64,000 nucleotides of DNA from assembly GCA_963989385.1 (NCBI GenBank), contig OZ022509.1, forward strand, positions 77,026,667 through 77,090,666, read 5' to 3'. The stretch comes from Ctena decussata. Taxonomy: Eukaryota; Mollusca; Bivalvia; Lucinida; Lucinidae. The notes under the pieces are model-generated. The model was not told the DNA's origin. It made no database searches and saw only the letters and a list, made by a program, of their open reading frames with translations. Each line of letters starts with the position of its first letter. Within the stretch, counting starts at the first letter, position 1. Made by a program: the position numbers and the translations under genes. Positions 23,212-34,186 of the stretch are shown here, in pieces.

Positions 23212-23455
23212 ATATGAGCCGCGACACGACAAAACCAACAATGTGGTTGTGCGCCCAGCGCAAACTCAGATCAGCCTGGGCATTCGCCCAGTCTGATCAG
23301 AGTCTTCGCTGTCCGCATGGCGGTAGCTTAGACCCTTAGCTATCCTTTAAGCGCTTAGGGAATGGTCTGATCAGGCTGGGTAGATGTCCAGGCTGATCTG
23401 AGTCTGAACTGGGCGGACAACCACTTTGTTGGTTTTCTCGTGTCGCGGCTCATAT
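23212..23455. mobile_element. Palindromic MITE, copy 1
   Basis: Long inverted ends (ATATGAGCCGCGACACGA... and its complement) run about 29 bp with one or two mismatches. A second set of inverted GATCAG half-sites lies inside (CAGATCAGCCTGGGC / CTGATCAGGCTGGG). A second copy is at 35553-35789. No coding capacity. Confidence 0.9.
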
Positions 23456-23547
23456 TGTTTTGGACATTGTACACTTTGGGATGGTGCATCCTCCCTTCTT
23501 TTGATACATCCGTTTTGAAAATAACTAACGTATTATGGCATGGCCCC

Positions 23548-23749
23548 CAGTGCTCCAGATAAGAGGGAGTATTTGAAGATAATTAAGGATAATTTTTCTT
23601 ATTTCTCATCGAAACCATATGTTGTGACCCCTCATCTGAACCGTCTCGTCGAGACGGTTCAGATGAGGGGTCACAACATATGATTTTATGCAGAATTAAC
23701 AAAAATTATCCCTAATTATCACTCAGTACTCCCTCTTATCTAGAGCTCT
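23548..23749. mobile_element. Fold-back MITE FB-2 with perfect 67-bp palindrome
   Basis: The element is about 202 bp, flanked by a 10-bp duplication GCATGGCCCC (23538-23547 and 23750-23759). The ends are AGTGCTCCAGATAAGAGGG and an imperfect complement. The centre, 23616-23682, is a perfect palindrome with 33-bp arms about one T. A 9-11-bp target duplication fits Mutator-like transposition, but that is inference. Confidence 0.88.
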
Positions 23750-23805
23750 GCATGGCCCCGTAGAATCTATAAGAGCCAATGTAAAGTAATGGAAAATACG
23801 AACTA

Positions 23806-23951
23806 CAGTCAAACCTGCTAATGTGGTCACCTCTATTCATGGTCCCTTGAACCAAAACACAATGCAAATGAACCTGTATTAAGGGGTCACTTGTCTTAAG
23901 CAGCCAGTTTTGGAGCTTCCCTTGGCTGACCCCTTAAGACAGGTTTGACTG
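23806..23951. mobile_element. 146-bp MITE with CAGTCAAACCTG ends
   Basis: Perfect 12-bp inverted ends CAGTCAAACCTG / CAGGTTTGACTG are flanked by TA at both sides. The inner repeats GGTCAC and CTTAAG pair partly. This fits a Tc1/mariner or pogo-type MITE. Confidence 0.85.
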
Positions 23952-24159
23952 TATCTACAACATATGCCGTACCTATGGTGAAACCAACCCCTGGACAAAC
24001 CACTTACCGTTAATGGTTTGAATGATTCAAATAGCCGCAATCATACTACTTGAACAAGATCCTTTAGTGTATTCAGCATGAACTTGTTTGCATTTGAAAG
24101 TGCTAAATTATCAAAATTCTGTTGTTACTATGTCACTATGTTTATATATTTCCATTCAG

Positions 24160-24328
24160 GATTTCAAAGACGAGTGATTCACATCCTTATGGACATTAGA
24201 GGGAGATTGCAGGAGAGAGAGAGAGGAGGGAAATGTCGCCTGGGCATATAGTCCAGACTATAAATACAATTAAAGAATTTAACAGACTTGAAGAAAGTCT
24301 AAAAGAAGTTCAGAATAGAAGTTCAATG
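24160..24328 (+). CDS. Possible coding exon of a small host gene (unrecognised)
   Basis: A 3' splice-site-like TTTCCATTCAG precedes 24160, and the consensus donor GTATGT follows 24328. Inside, ATG at 24233 in the context GGGAAATGTC opens 32 codons that run exactly to the donor (MSPGHIVQTINTIKEFNR..., ending NRSSM). The peptide is helical and charged, unlike the surrounding repeats, and suggests a short amphipathic or coiled-coil helix. I do not recognise the family. The region 5' of the ATG would be 5' UTR. A candidate last exon lies at 26474-26544. The confidence is limited because no homologue can be checked here and the intron is full of repeats. Confidence 0.35.
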
Positions 24329-24469
24329 GTATGTGGATTTTCATGAAAATTTAATTTCTTATGCCCCCTCATACGATCCCTCGGGCATGTAGTGTTTAGG
24401 TCCTGCGTACGTGTGTATGATATTATGTACATACATCAGTAAGTACATGATATTGTTAGACTCGGGTTA

Positions 24470-26150
24470 AAATTTTTGTAAGAGGTAGATTTCAGGGTTC
24501 CTTTTATTGTAGCGTGGTGAAAGTGTGTATGATGGTTTATATATTTAAGTACAAATGGAAAACACAAGAATAGGGGCATAATGACCCAGCCCCGGTTGCT
24601 CAGTGGGTTAAGCACTGGCCTAATGATCTAGTGAACCAGGGTTCGAGCCCCGCTTGAGGCGACAATTGTTCAAACTGTAAACTGGGTTCCATTGCAAACA
24701 GCCTTTCATTATCATCCTTCCATCGTCCTATGACTGAAATACTGTTGAAAAGTAAGTACAAAGGCAAGTCATCGATCCATATGTTACGGTCCACTGACTT
24801 CGGACTTGTGCTAATTTTGCTTAAGAATTTTGTAAGAGGCAGATTTAAGGAGAGGTGCCGTAATCGAAGAGAGTGGTAGTCGAATAGAGTGACTTGGTTT
24901 TGGTGCAGAAAGTCACCGGAAGTTTGTGACATCACGTCCGGGTTTCCTAGTGACTGGAAAATACAATTTGAAATGTCAACCCAGCAGTAAATGGGTACCT
25001 TTTTCGAATCAGAGAAGAATAAGGCAGCGAAAGGAAAACGATAGGCTTCTACTTTCATCTGCTGTGCCCAAGATACAGTGGATCTCTACCCCTACTGCCC
25101 CTATGGCTATTAGGCTATGGGAAACCTTCACCTTTTTTATACCTACTAGGTACGTACGTAGGTGATCCTGTTAGACTCAGGTTAACTTTTTGTATCAGGT
25201 AGTTTTCAGGGATCCTATTATTGTAGCAACTTGAAATTTTGTATGAGGACCGATAACTATGAGTACTACAGAAATATACAAGAATCAGGGTATGACGATC
25301 CATATGTCACGGTCCACTGACTTTGGACTTAGAACAATTTTGCAAGGTTAAAGTTTTTGTAAGATGTAGATTTTAGGCTTCCCATTTTTGTAGCAACTTG
25401 AAATTTTGTATGAGGATTTATATCTATGAGTACTACAGAATATACAATAATCAGGGTATGATAATCCATATGTCACAGTCCACTGACTTCGGACATAGCT
25501 AGGCCAAGTTTGCAAGGTTAAGGTTTTCGTAAGGGTTCCTAGTATTGTAGCAACTTGAAATTTTGTATGAGGATTTATATCTATAAGTACAGCAGGAATT
25601 TACAAGAATCAAGTCATAAAGATCAATATGTCACGGTCCACTGACTTCGGACTTGGGCTATTTTTGCAAGGTTAAGATTTTTGTAAGAGGTGGATTTTAG
25701 GGTTCCTATTACTGTAGCAACTTGAAATTTTGTATGAGGATTTGTATCTATAAGTACAACAAAAATGTCATGGTGAGCCATATATCGCAATCCACTGACT
25801 TTCTAATTTGTGACTCCGCAGCTGTATAAAGGTCTGCAGTTTGTGTCATTTCAAACTCGGGCAACACTTTGCCTATGGCCTTTTATATTTTACATGTCTT
25901 CCTCTATAAACCTAGTTATCCTACAAGGGCCAGTACCACAATCAAGGTGCTATCTAACTCAAGGCACTAAGCGGGGGAATCCATTTCCTGTGGACACATT
26001 TCTAGTTATTTTCTTATTTTCTATAGTATGGCTCCTATTATTGTATCAGTCTGAAATGTTGTATGAGGATAATACAAAGTACAACTGGAATTTACAAGAA
26101 TCAGGTCATGATGATCCATATATCACGGTCTACTGACTTTGTTTCTTACC
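24470..26150. repeat. Degenerate tandem array, units of about 165 bp
   Basis: Recurring blocks (GTAGCAACTTGAAATTTTG, GGTCCACTGACTTCGGACTT, TTTTTGTAAGAGGTAGATTT) appear from 24476 through about 26140. One unit is split by a tRNA SINE (24587-24765), and there is another unrelated stretch near 24850-25160. Head and tail structures are not seen, so the parent element is unknown. Confidence 0.7.
24587..24765 (+). mobile_element. tRNA-derived SINE, family C
   Basis: The tRNA-like head GGTTGCTCAGTGGGTTAAGC (A box region) is followed by GGGTTCGAGCCCC (B box). It then reads GGGTTCCATTGC and CCTTTCATTATCATCC. An antisense fragment of the same family is at 36078-36130. It lies inside the tandem array; the right boundary is approximate. 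Confidence 0.7.
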
Positions 26151-26210
26151 AGATCTGTTATACACAACATTTTCTATTTAGGTCATACATTGACTCTTAA
26201 ACTGTAGAAT

Positions 26211-26262
26211 TGGCTGGTTGGTTGTTTTGGGTTTAACGGCCCTTTGCGGATTAATTGTTCAG
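26211..26262 (-). mobile_element. SINE-like family R, 3' fragment (copy R1)
   Basis: This is only the terminal part (TTGGTTGTTTTGGGTTTAAC GGCCCTTTG). It matches the left edge of the longer copies at 33966, 38230 and 50428. Confidence 0.65.
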
Positions 26263-26473
26263 TCAACTCTAACTTAAGGCTGTTTGTTTATAAAGAAGTT
26301 GAACATGTCCAACCAACATCTGACTGATCTTTGCAATCTGGTTGATTTTAAGTATAATCTACAACTATGTCATTATATTATTTACTTATGACATGTGCAT
26401 TGTTTATAGATATAAAGTTCGTTGTTATAATCTGTTTACTCAAGTTTATGTATATTCTTTTCTTTTTTTTCAG

Positions 26474-26544
26474 GGAAACAGAAAAGGAAAATTTCGTTGC
26501 CTTCTGACATTGACTTGCCTACTGACATTGACCAGGGGCAGTGA
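26474..26544 (+). CDS. Possible terminal coding exon of the same small gene
   Basis: A strong polypyrimidine tract and CAG end at 26473, with a second AG at 26480-26481. Using the second AG keeps phase 0 with the exon ending at 24328 and gives KRKISLPSDIDLPTDIDQGQ followed by TGA at 26542. Using the first AG needs a missing 1-nt phase or an intermediate exon. The basic KQKRK start could be a nuclear-localisation patch (inference). A poly(A) signal AATAAA lies about 530 bp downstream. The protein would be about 52 aa with no intermediate exon. Confidence 0.3.
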
Positions 26545-27072
26545 ACACACTGTGATACACAAAAAATACTGTAAAGACTGATTCTAAAATTTTCAGACAG
26601 AAAGGTTCGTCTCCACAAACAGTGTAGACCCATATCAGACGATTTCCTGGAGGAAGCAGTCTTAACAAGTACTCAACTCCGTTCTGAAGTTTCACATAAT
26701 TACATATGAGGTAGATTAACTGTAATGATTCTAAAAACATTGGGACAGTAACATATGCTAACTAGTCAGCACATACATTTTCTTCTGCAATTTATGTAAA
26801 AATAATGTCATCATATAATTGCAGATGTTTGCTGTGGGAGAGGACATTATTAAACACTGTAGACTCAGATAAAATGGCCCATATGAGCCCTCTCATTAGT
26901 GTCTTCTCTGTTCTGAAGTTTATCATTTGTAGCTGTCTCAATATTTAGGAAACATTTAAACCTCTAAATAACAAAACTCAGCATGATTATTGCTTTCAAA
27001 AGCTTAGTTGAAAGAGCTAAAAAGCTACTTCTTCAGAAGGAATGAGTTTCAATAAGGAATGTATAAACATGC

Positions 27073-27078
27073 AATAAA
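27073..27078 (+). promoter_or_regulatory. Candidate poly(A) signal AATAAA
   Basis: AATAAA lies in GCAATAAAAATAC downstream of the possible terminal exon. The sequence between 26545 and here has no repeats of the main families and could be its 3' UTR. Confidence 0.3.
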
Positions 27079-27771
27079 AATACATACTGTTGGACAAATA
27101 TATCCATGTGATATAATCACAACTTGGCAAACAAAACTATATATTTGCAACTGAAAACACTATATGGACACAGGCAAGCTGCTGTATAAACACCTAATAA
27201 CAGTGCTCCAGATAAGAAGGGGTATTTGAGGATAATTTTCCAAAATTCTCTATAAAACATATCTTCTCACCACTCACTGGATCCCCGTGCTGGTCCCGGG
27301 TCAGAATAGGCCAGACGTAGCCCTCTGCGTGACGTAAAAGGCAGTCTAAAAGGGGGCGGCTCGTTTGTCGTGAGCTGCGACCCGTGTCGTTGGAAGAAGG
27401 GATCCTGGTGATTGAGTAGACTGTCTACGACGTAGCCAGTCTGCAACACATCACTTTGGCCCTGATTTCAACTAGACGGGAGGTCATATGGGCCCGAATA
27501 TGATCAATCGGCTTGGTCGTGTCATGCCCTGGGAATCTACTTTACTTTCTCTTCCTTTCTTTGTATCATTCTGATACTGACCATGTGCCCATGAACCCTT
27601 ATTCACATTCTTTATCCATTCCTAGAAGGCGGCGGCTAATGGGTCAATCGTGTAGGCATTCTGTCCTATCCGAGTATATCTTCAGTGTATCTCTAGCACT
27701 TGGAGTTTAGGATATCCACTCCATACAAGTGCTCCCTTGTTGGGCTCCGCGGTGGGTGGAGAGCACGGGAG

Positions 27772-29091
27772 ATGAATTATTATCATTATCTTCTCATGGC
27801 CCCCCCATCTTCAAACCTTAAAGCTTCTCATAATAATACGAAACGGCCACGTGAAATCGACTCTGATGATCCATCAGAGAATGAGCTTAGTCAACCCGCA
27901 ACGTCTGCAGCAACTCCGCGCTTCTTGGTAATTTCATCAAAAGAGGAAAGACAAATGTCGAGCTTATCTCCATTTGTCATCGAAAAGGCACTTCATGGCA
28001 TAGCTGGTGTGCCAAAAAGCATAAAGAAACTACGTTCCGGTGACCTACTTGTTGAATACGTAAACAAGAAGTCAATTGAAAATCTTTTACGTATTAATAA
28101 GTTCTTTGACTTGGAGGTGAAAGTCACACTACACAGCTCCCTCAATACCTGCAAGGGCGTTGTTCGCTGCCCCGATTTAAAAGGGGTCAGCGAGCAAGAG
28201 GTCCTTGAGAATATGAGGGAGCAAGGTGTAGTTGCAGTCCGACGTATAAAAGTTCGCCGAGACGAGACCCTCAAAGACACCAACACGTTTGTTTTCACCT
28301 TTAACACATCAGTTTTGCCAAAACAAGTTAAAGTTGCCTTTCTCCGTGTCTCCGTTGATGCCTACATTCCAAATCCACTACGATGCTGTAAGTGCCAAGT
28401 ATTTGGGCATCACGAAGACAGATGCAGAAAAGAAACGATATGTGCTAACTGTGGGCAGCCACAACATTGTGCTGATGAAACAGACTGTAAACGCTCAGCC
28501 AAATGTTTTAACTGTAAGGAAGACCACCCCGCCAATTCGCGGAAATGCCAGGCCTGGCACACTGAGAAAGAAATTCTCAAAGTGAAATATACCAGGAACA
28601 TATCGTTTCCAGAAGCACGGAAGATTGTTGATAGCTACACGGCAGCACCAGGTAAAAGTTATGCAAGCATAACGAAGACTGCTGGTGTCACAGTATCGTT
28701 AGTCGATGCTGCGACACAAAAAGACCCTGTACTTATCACAGGAGCCCCGCAGTCTTCGTCATACAATGTTGCACCAACCGATTCATCTGCCGAAGCAAAA
28801 CTTACTCAAAAAGAAAAAGAAAAGGAACAAAAAGCAGATAAAAAGTTAGCACAAATTATACGAAACACCGTTGCAAAACATGACAAAACTAATAAGAACT
28901 CTTCAGACAGGACTCCTGACCCTAAACCACAGGGAAAGGAGAAACCTGTAACTGAATCAGATAGACAGCCGAAAGGATCTAATGATCCGATTAGGCAGCA
29001 TAATAGGTGGGCCGCCTTGGAGGACATGGATGCGGAGGAATCCCCATCCTGTCTCCCAAGGGGAACACTTAACAGAATACCTACTTCCTAA
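27772..29091 (+). CDS. LINE-C ORF1, zinc-knuckle RNA-binding protein
   Basis: This is an uninterrupted 439-codon ORF from ATG at 27772 (MNYYHYLLMAPP); the frame is open upstream but without an ATG. Residues about 50-125 (RFLVISSKEE..., SIKKLRSGDLLVEYVNKKS) resemble the RRM-like fold of LINE ORF1 proteins. Three zinc knuckles follow from about residue 205: CCKCQVFGHHEDRC, CANCGQPQHCADETDC and CFNCKEDHPANSRKC. The C-terminal third is rich in Lys, Gln and Ser and likely disordered. It would coat element RNA. ORF2 begins 47 nt downstream. The central part differs from LINE-D ORF1 much more than the flanks do. Confidence 0.93.
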   Translation: MNYYHYLLMAPPSSNLKASHNNTKRPREIDSDDPSENELSQPATSAATPRFLVISSKEERQMSSLSPFVIEKALHGIAGVPKSIKKLRSGDLLVEYVNKKSIENLLRINKFFDLEVKVTLHSSLNTCKGVVRCPDLKGVSEQEVLENMREQGVVAVRRIKVRRDETLKDTNTFVFTFNTSVLPKQVKVAFLRVSVDAYIPNPLRCCKCQVFGHHEDRCRKETICANCGQPQHCADETDCKRSAKCFNCKEDHPANSRKCQAWHTEKEILKVKYTRNISFPEARKIVDSYTAAPGKSYASITKTAGVTVSLVDAATQKDPVLITGAPQSSSYNVAPTDSSAEAKLTQKEKEKEQKADKKLAQIIRNTVAKHDKTNKNSSDRTPDPKPQGKEKPVTESDRQPKGSNDPIRQHNRWAALEDMDAEESPSCLPRGTLNRIPTS

Positions 29092-29138
29092 GAATAGATC
29101 TAATCATTTCGCTCCAAATATTTTTATAATCAGTAATA

Positions 29139-32100
29139 ATGAAAAATAGAATAATACAGTGGAATTGTCGAGGCTTAAAAGCCAACTATGAAGAAACATT
29201 GCTCCTCCTTAAGGATTATGAGCCTGCTGCTCTGTGTCTTCAAGAAACACATCTAAAAGATACAGATAACATGTCCATCAGAAATTATAGCTCTTTTCAT
29301 ACCTTTTGCACAAATAATGAGAGAGCCGCTGGCGGTGTCTCTATATTTGTCAATAATAACGCTCCTCATAGTCAGGTACCATTACATACGAATTTACAGG
29401 CAGTTGCAGTTAGTATAACTCTCCATCGCGTAGTAACTATTTGTTCTATATATATTCCCCCCAATTCGAGATTGTCTTTAAAAGAGCTTGATGATCTTGT
29501 TCCGCAACTCCCTTCTCCCTTCATATTGTTGGGGTTCCAAAGATATTAATGACAAAGGTAGAGTAATTGAAAATTTTATCGACAACAATGGACTTTGTCT
29601 ATATAACACTAAAACTCCTACGTATCTCCATCCAGCAACTGGTACATACACTTCTTTAGACCTCTCTATTTGCACTCCGACCCTTCTTTTGGACTATGAC
29701 TGGAAAGTTCATGATGATCTCTGCGGTAGTGATCACTTTCCTGTTTTTCTAAATAACATTGGTCCAGATATTGATGAGCCGGTTTCAAGGTGGAAACTAA
29801 ATAAAGCTAACTGGGCCCAGTTTCAAACTCTTTGTGAAACTCGACTTCTTGAAGACACAGTCCAGGAGGCTGATGATCCGATTGAGTCATTTGCATCTAT
29901 TCTTATTAATATAGCAGAAGAAACCGTTCCAAAACCATCAACGAAATCAAAAAAGATTAAAAAGCCTTGGTTTACAGATGAATGTAAAACTGCTATAAAA
30001 CAACGTAAAGGAGCACTGCGACAATTCAATAATCGCCCAACACATGATAATTTAAATAATTATCGTGTTTTCCGTGCAAAAGCTCGTCGAACAATTAAAG
30101 AATCAAAGAAAAAATCTTGGAAACAGTATGTTTCCAAATTAAATTCTCGAACTTCAATAAAGAAAGTATGGGACATGGTTCGTAAAATTCAGGGAAAAGG
30201 AAAATCTAGCTCACTGGGACACTTAAATGTAAATAATTCTAAAGTTACTTCCAAAAAAGATATTTCTAATACCCTTGCTGACGCTTTCTCGAAAAATTCT
30301 TCTTCTGAAAATTATAGTCCAAAATTCAAGAATATTAAAAAGCAGAAGGAAAAACAGAACCTAAAATTTTCATCCAACAACACAGAAACTTATAATCAAT
30401 CTTTTTCTCTTTCGGAACTTAAAGATGCTCTTTCAAAGGCTCATGATTCATCTCCGGGGCCTGATAATATCCATTACCAGTTTTTGAAACATCTTCCAGA
30501 CTCTTCTCTTTCGGTTCTTTTGAAAACTTTTAATGGCATTTGGGAAACTGGTAATGTGCCAAAGTCTTGGAAAGAAGCTACGATAATCCCCATACCAAAA
30601 CCTGGAAAAGATAATACGAACCCAAACAACTACCGTCCTATTGCTTTAACGAGCTGCATATGTAAAACATTGGAGCGAATAATCAATGAAAGACTCGTTT
30701 GGAACCTTGAAACAAATAATATTATTACAGAATTTCAGAGTGGTTTCAGGCACCAACGCAGTACTAATGATCACTTGGTTAGATTAGAAACCTTTATACG
30801 TGAGGCCTTCATCAAGAAGGAGCACTTAGTTGCTGTCTTCTTTGATTTAGAGAAGGCTTACGATACAACTTGGAAGTATGGTATAATGAATGATTTACAT
30901 GAAATAGGCCTAAAAGGCCGATTGCCACTATTCGTTCAAAACTTCTTATCCAATAGAGAATTCAAAGTACGTGTAGGTTCAAGTTTGTCTGAGGCACATG
31001 ATCAAGAACAAGGTGTGCCTCAAGGTAGTATTTTGTCTGTTACTCTTTTCAGTCTAAAAATAAACAATATTGTTAAATGTCTTAATCCTGGTGTTGACTG
31101 TTCCTTATATGTAGATGACTTTTTGATTTGTTATAGGTCAAAACATATGCATACTATTGAACGCCAGCTTCAACAAAATCTAAATAAAATTCAAACGTGG
31201 GCAACTGAAAATGGGTTCAAATTTTCAAAATCTAAGACAGTTTGCATGCATTTCTGTCATCTTCGAAAAGCGCATGATGACCCAGTGCTCACCTTGGACG
31301 GGACACCCATTCCTGTAGTAGAAGAAAATAAATTTCTAGGCGTTGTATTTGATAAAAAGCTTTCCTTTATTCCACACATTAAACAGCTTAAAGCAAAATG
31401 TCAAAAAGCGTTAAAGCTACTACGAGTTGTTGCCCATACTGACTGGGGAGCAGATCGTAAAGTTTTACTTAATCTGTATAGAACTATTATACGGTCCAAA
31501 CTAGACTATGGCTCAATAATATATGGATCCGCTAGAAAATCTTACCTGGAAATGCTTGATCCCATTCATCATCAGGGACTCCGGCTCGCCTTGGGAGCTT
31601 TCAGATCGTCTCCCTCGGAGAGTCTTTTAGCAGAGGCAAATGAACCATCACTTTATAATAGACGTCAAAAACTCTCCCTGCAGTATGCCCTTAAACTAAA
31701 GTCAAATCCATCAAATCCAACGTTTGAAACTGTTTTTCGGCCACAATATAAAACATTATTTGAGAATAAACCAAATATGATTCCTTCTTTTGGCATTAGA
31801 ATCTTTTCAGAATTTGAAAATATGAATGTAGATTTAGACACAATTGAACAGTTTAGGGTTCCGGATGTGCCACCATGGACCTTTACTCAGCCACGTGCTT
31901 TATTTTCTTTGCATACTGATAAAAAATCTCAAACTGATCCTCTTGTATTTCGAGCTAAATTTAATGAACTGCTGTCTGACTTTCATAACTATGAAACTTT
32001 ATATACTGATGGTTCAAAGGATGGAGACAAAGCTGGCTCTGCTTGTGTTGCTCCATCCGAAACATACAAATGTAGAAAATATGAATGTAGATTTAGACAC

Positions 32101-33049
32101 AATTGAACAGTTTAGGGTTCCGGATGTGCCACCATGGACCTTTACTCAGCCACGTGCTTTATTTTCTTTGCATACTGATAAAAAATCTCAAACTGATCCT
32201 CTTGTATTTCGAGCTAAATTTAATGAACTGCTGTCTGACTTTCATAACTATGAAACTTTATATACTGATGGTTCAAAGGATGGAGACAAAGCTGGCTCTG
32301 CTTGTGTTGCTCCATCCGAAACATACAAATGTAGATTACCTACTAACGCCTCTATCTTTTCAGCGGAGATCAAAGCTATTGATTTAGCCTTGGATCATAT
32401 TGAACAGTCTAGGAATAGAGATTTTATCATCTTTTCTGATTCCCTCTCTGTTCTGCAATCCCTAAATAATCGCCATTTTGAAAACCCTCTTCTTTTAGAT
32501 ATCCTCTTGAAACATAATGACTTAGCTGAGCTAAACAATATTGTATTTTGTTGGCTTCCCAGTCACGTTGGAATTAAAGGCAACGAAAAGGCCGACATTG
32601 CTGCGAAATCGGCATTAGCTCTTCATATTTCTGATCTTAAAATTCCTTACACTGATATCAAACCTTGCATAAATACCTATCTTCATGATAAGTGGCAGGT
32701 ATCATGGAATGCTGCTGTCTTTAACAAACTTCATTCTATCAAGCCTTCACTTGGTGAATGGCAACCATCTTATAGAATTGATCGTAAGGAAGAAGTAACT
32801 TTGGCTCGACTCAGAATCGGCCTTACTTTTATTACTCATTCGTTTCTATTGAAAGGTGAGGATCCACCTTTGTGCATTCCTTGCCAGGAACCTTTTAGTG
32901 TTAAACATTTCCTTATAGATTGCATGGATTTTCGTATTACGCGTCTTAGGTTTTTCCGTGTCAACAGTTTGAAACAACTGTTTGACACGGTTGAACCTGC
33001 GAAAATCTTTTCATTTTTGAAAGAGATTGGCATATATAGTAAAATATAG
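29139..33049 (+). pseudogene. LINE-C ORF2, two frameshifting lesions
   Basis: The ATG at 29139 starts an endonuclease N-terminus (QWNCRGLKANYEE, CLQETHLKD). At 29530/29531 a 29-nt stretch present in LINE-D is missing. This removes the GDFN catalytic motif of the APE-type endonuclease and shifts frame. The frame then stays open through the RT domain (FDLEKAYD, GVPQGSILS, LYVDD) to about 32105, where a 259-bp tandem duplication (31816-32333) shifts it again just after YTDGSKDG and CVAPSETYK. From 32333 the RNase H and C-terminal CIPC...H...C parts are intact to the stop at 33047. RT is readable, but the complete polyprotein is not made. Both lesions are simple and recent-looking. Confidence 0.92.
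31816..32333 (+). repeat. 259-bp tandem duplication inside LINE-C ORF2
   Basis: The sequence starting GAAAATATGAATGTAGATTT at 31816 recurs at 32075, two head-to-tail copies that look identical. 259 is not a multiple of 3, so the reading frame breaks. No other LINE copy here has it. Confidence 0.93.
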
Positions 33050-33362
33050 TTTAGTTAAGTCGCGGCATTTTTACAGCTGTAGATTTAAATTTGTGTTTAC
33101 TCATCTCGCTGGCCGAGAGTTCGTTTTATGTTATCAGTCTTAAGCTAGCCGTTGATCGGCGTGTTATACCACATACCCGACATGATTCATTTTTATATTG
33201 TACATTCATTTCTGACCTTATGCATATAACACGTTTTCGTTTATAGCGTTTTCGGCGCGAAATAGCCCTTTTTGGTGCTGATGTGCCGTAAAACCCATGT
33301 AAAACCCATATCACTCACTCACTCACTCACTGGAACCTTCGAAATACTCGTCTTATCTGGAG

Positions 33363-33516
33363 TGAGTGAACTCGGGATTTAACGTCCCACAAACAACGAG
33401 GTCATTAGGAGACGGGACCTCGGTTTTTAGTCTCATCCGAAAGACCGGAGCAGGGGGTCGATCTTGCGACCCCTGGATTGGTAATCCGGAGTGCTATCCA
33501 CTACGCTACAGCCGTG
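33363..33516 (-). mobile_element. tRNA-derived SINE, family B
   Basis: A 154-bp SINE is flanked by the 10-bp duplication TTATCTGGAG (33353-33362 and 33517-33526). In sense (minus strand) it starts CACGGCTGTAGCGTAGTGGA (A box), then GGTCGCAAGATCGACCC (B-box region), and ends GGGACGTTAAATCCCGAG. It is inserted in the right arm of FB-1. Confidence 0.85.
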
Positions 33517-33965
33517 TTATCTGGAGCACTAAGACAAATTGAACAGTTTTGGTGCAAAGAGAGGATATAGGTACCATAAACATGATAAAGCACTTCAAAA
33601 CATATTAATCAATAGCAACATTTCAAAGCTTTACAAACCTAAATGACAAGTAATTTTTTATCTTTGATCTATTCATTTAACAGTCCTTGGATCCTAAAAT
33701 TACAGATGATGAAATTTAATGAATTCAAAGTTCAAGATAGTATTGCCAAAAAAAAAAAAAACAAAAAAAAAAACAGTAAGGCCAAGCAAATTGAATTCTT
33801 TGATTCCTCATGTCAGAGGATATTTATAATGTCTGGCAGTCTAAACAGGCTCAGACCCATGGTCTTTACTGGTTATTTCAGTCAAGGGAGATAACTATCA
33901 TGTTGGCAAAAAGTCTTTGTGCATATATACAAATAATTAAAGTCAGAAATTAGCAGTACTCTCTA

Positions 33966-34186
33966 GTGCGGTTTTGATTGTTTTGGGCTTAACGGCCCTT
34001 TGACACAGCATTCCAGTCCATATCGGGCCGTCTCCCAGAGAGGGGGAAAGAGGAGAAATAAAATGTCCAAACAACCCCCACCCGCACCTAGTGCAAGCAC
34101 AGCAGGGCCTTGTCCTACAATAATCCAAATCAGCAGGACGCCCTGGCATTGGAAATTACACACAGCACCATCGCACCACCCCCTCT
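33966..34186 (-). mobile_element. SINE-like family R, copy R2
   Basis: It reads TTGTTTTGGGCTTAACGGCC at the left, ATATCGGGCCGTCTCCC, a TGCAAGCACAGCAGGGCC segment, and CACCATCGCACCACCCC at the right. In the opposite orientation it ends GGGCCGTTAA, like the tails of SINE families A and B, so I take the minus strand as sense. Confidence 0.75.

Larger units (their letters stand above)
27282..33323 (+). mobile_element. LINE-C, full-length copy with damaged ORF2
   Basis: It begins TCCCCGTGCTGGTCCCGGG, exactly as LINE-B and LINE-D do, and ends in a (TCAC)n tail. An 11-bp target-site duplication CACTCACTGGA is at 27271-27281 and 33324-33334; part of it resembles the tail. The order is 5' UTR (27282-27771), ORF1, ORF2, 3' UTR (33050-33323). 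Divergence from LINE-D is low over most of the length. Confidence 0.95.
27202..33530. mobile_element. Fold-back MITE FB-1, split by LINE-C and a SINE
   Basis: The left end is AGTGCTCCAGATAAG (27202) and the right end is CTTATCTGGAGCACT, finishing at 33530 once the SINE at 33363-33516 is removed. Both match FB-2. The LINE-C insertion is between 27281 and 33324. The original MITE was only about 115 bp, so its central stem is shorter or lost. Confidence 0.75.
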
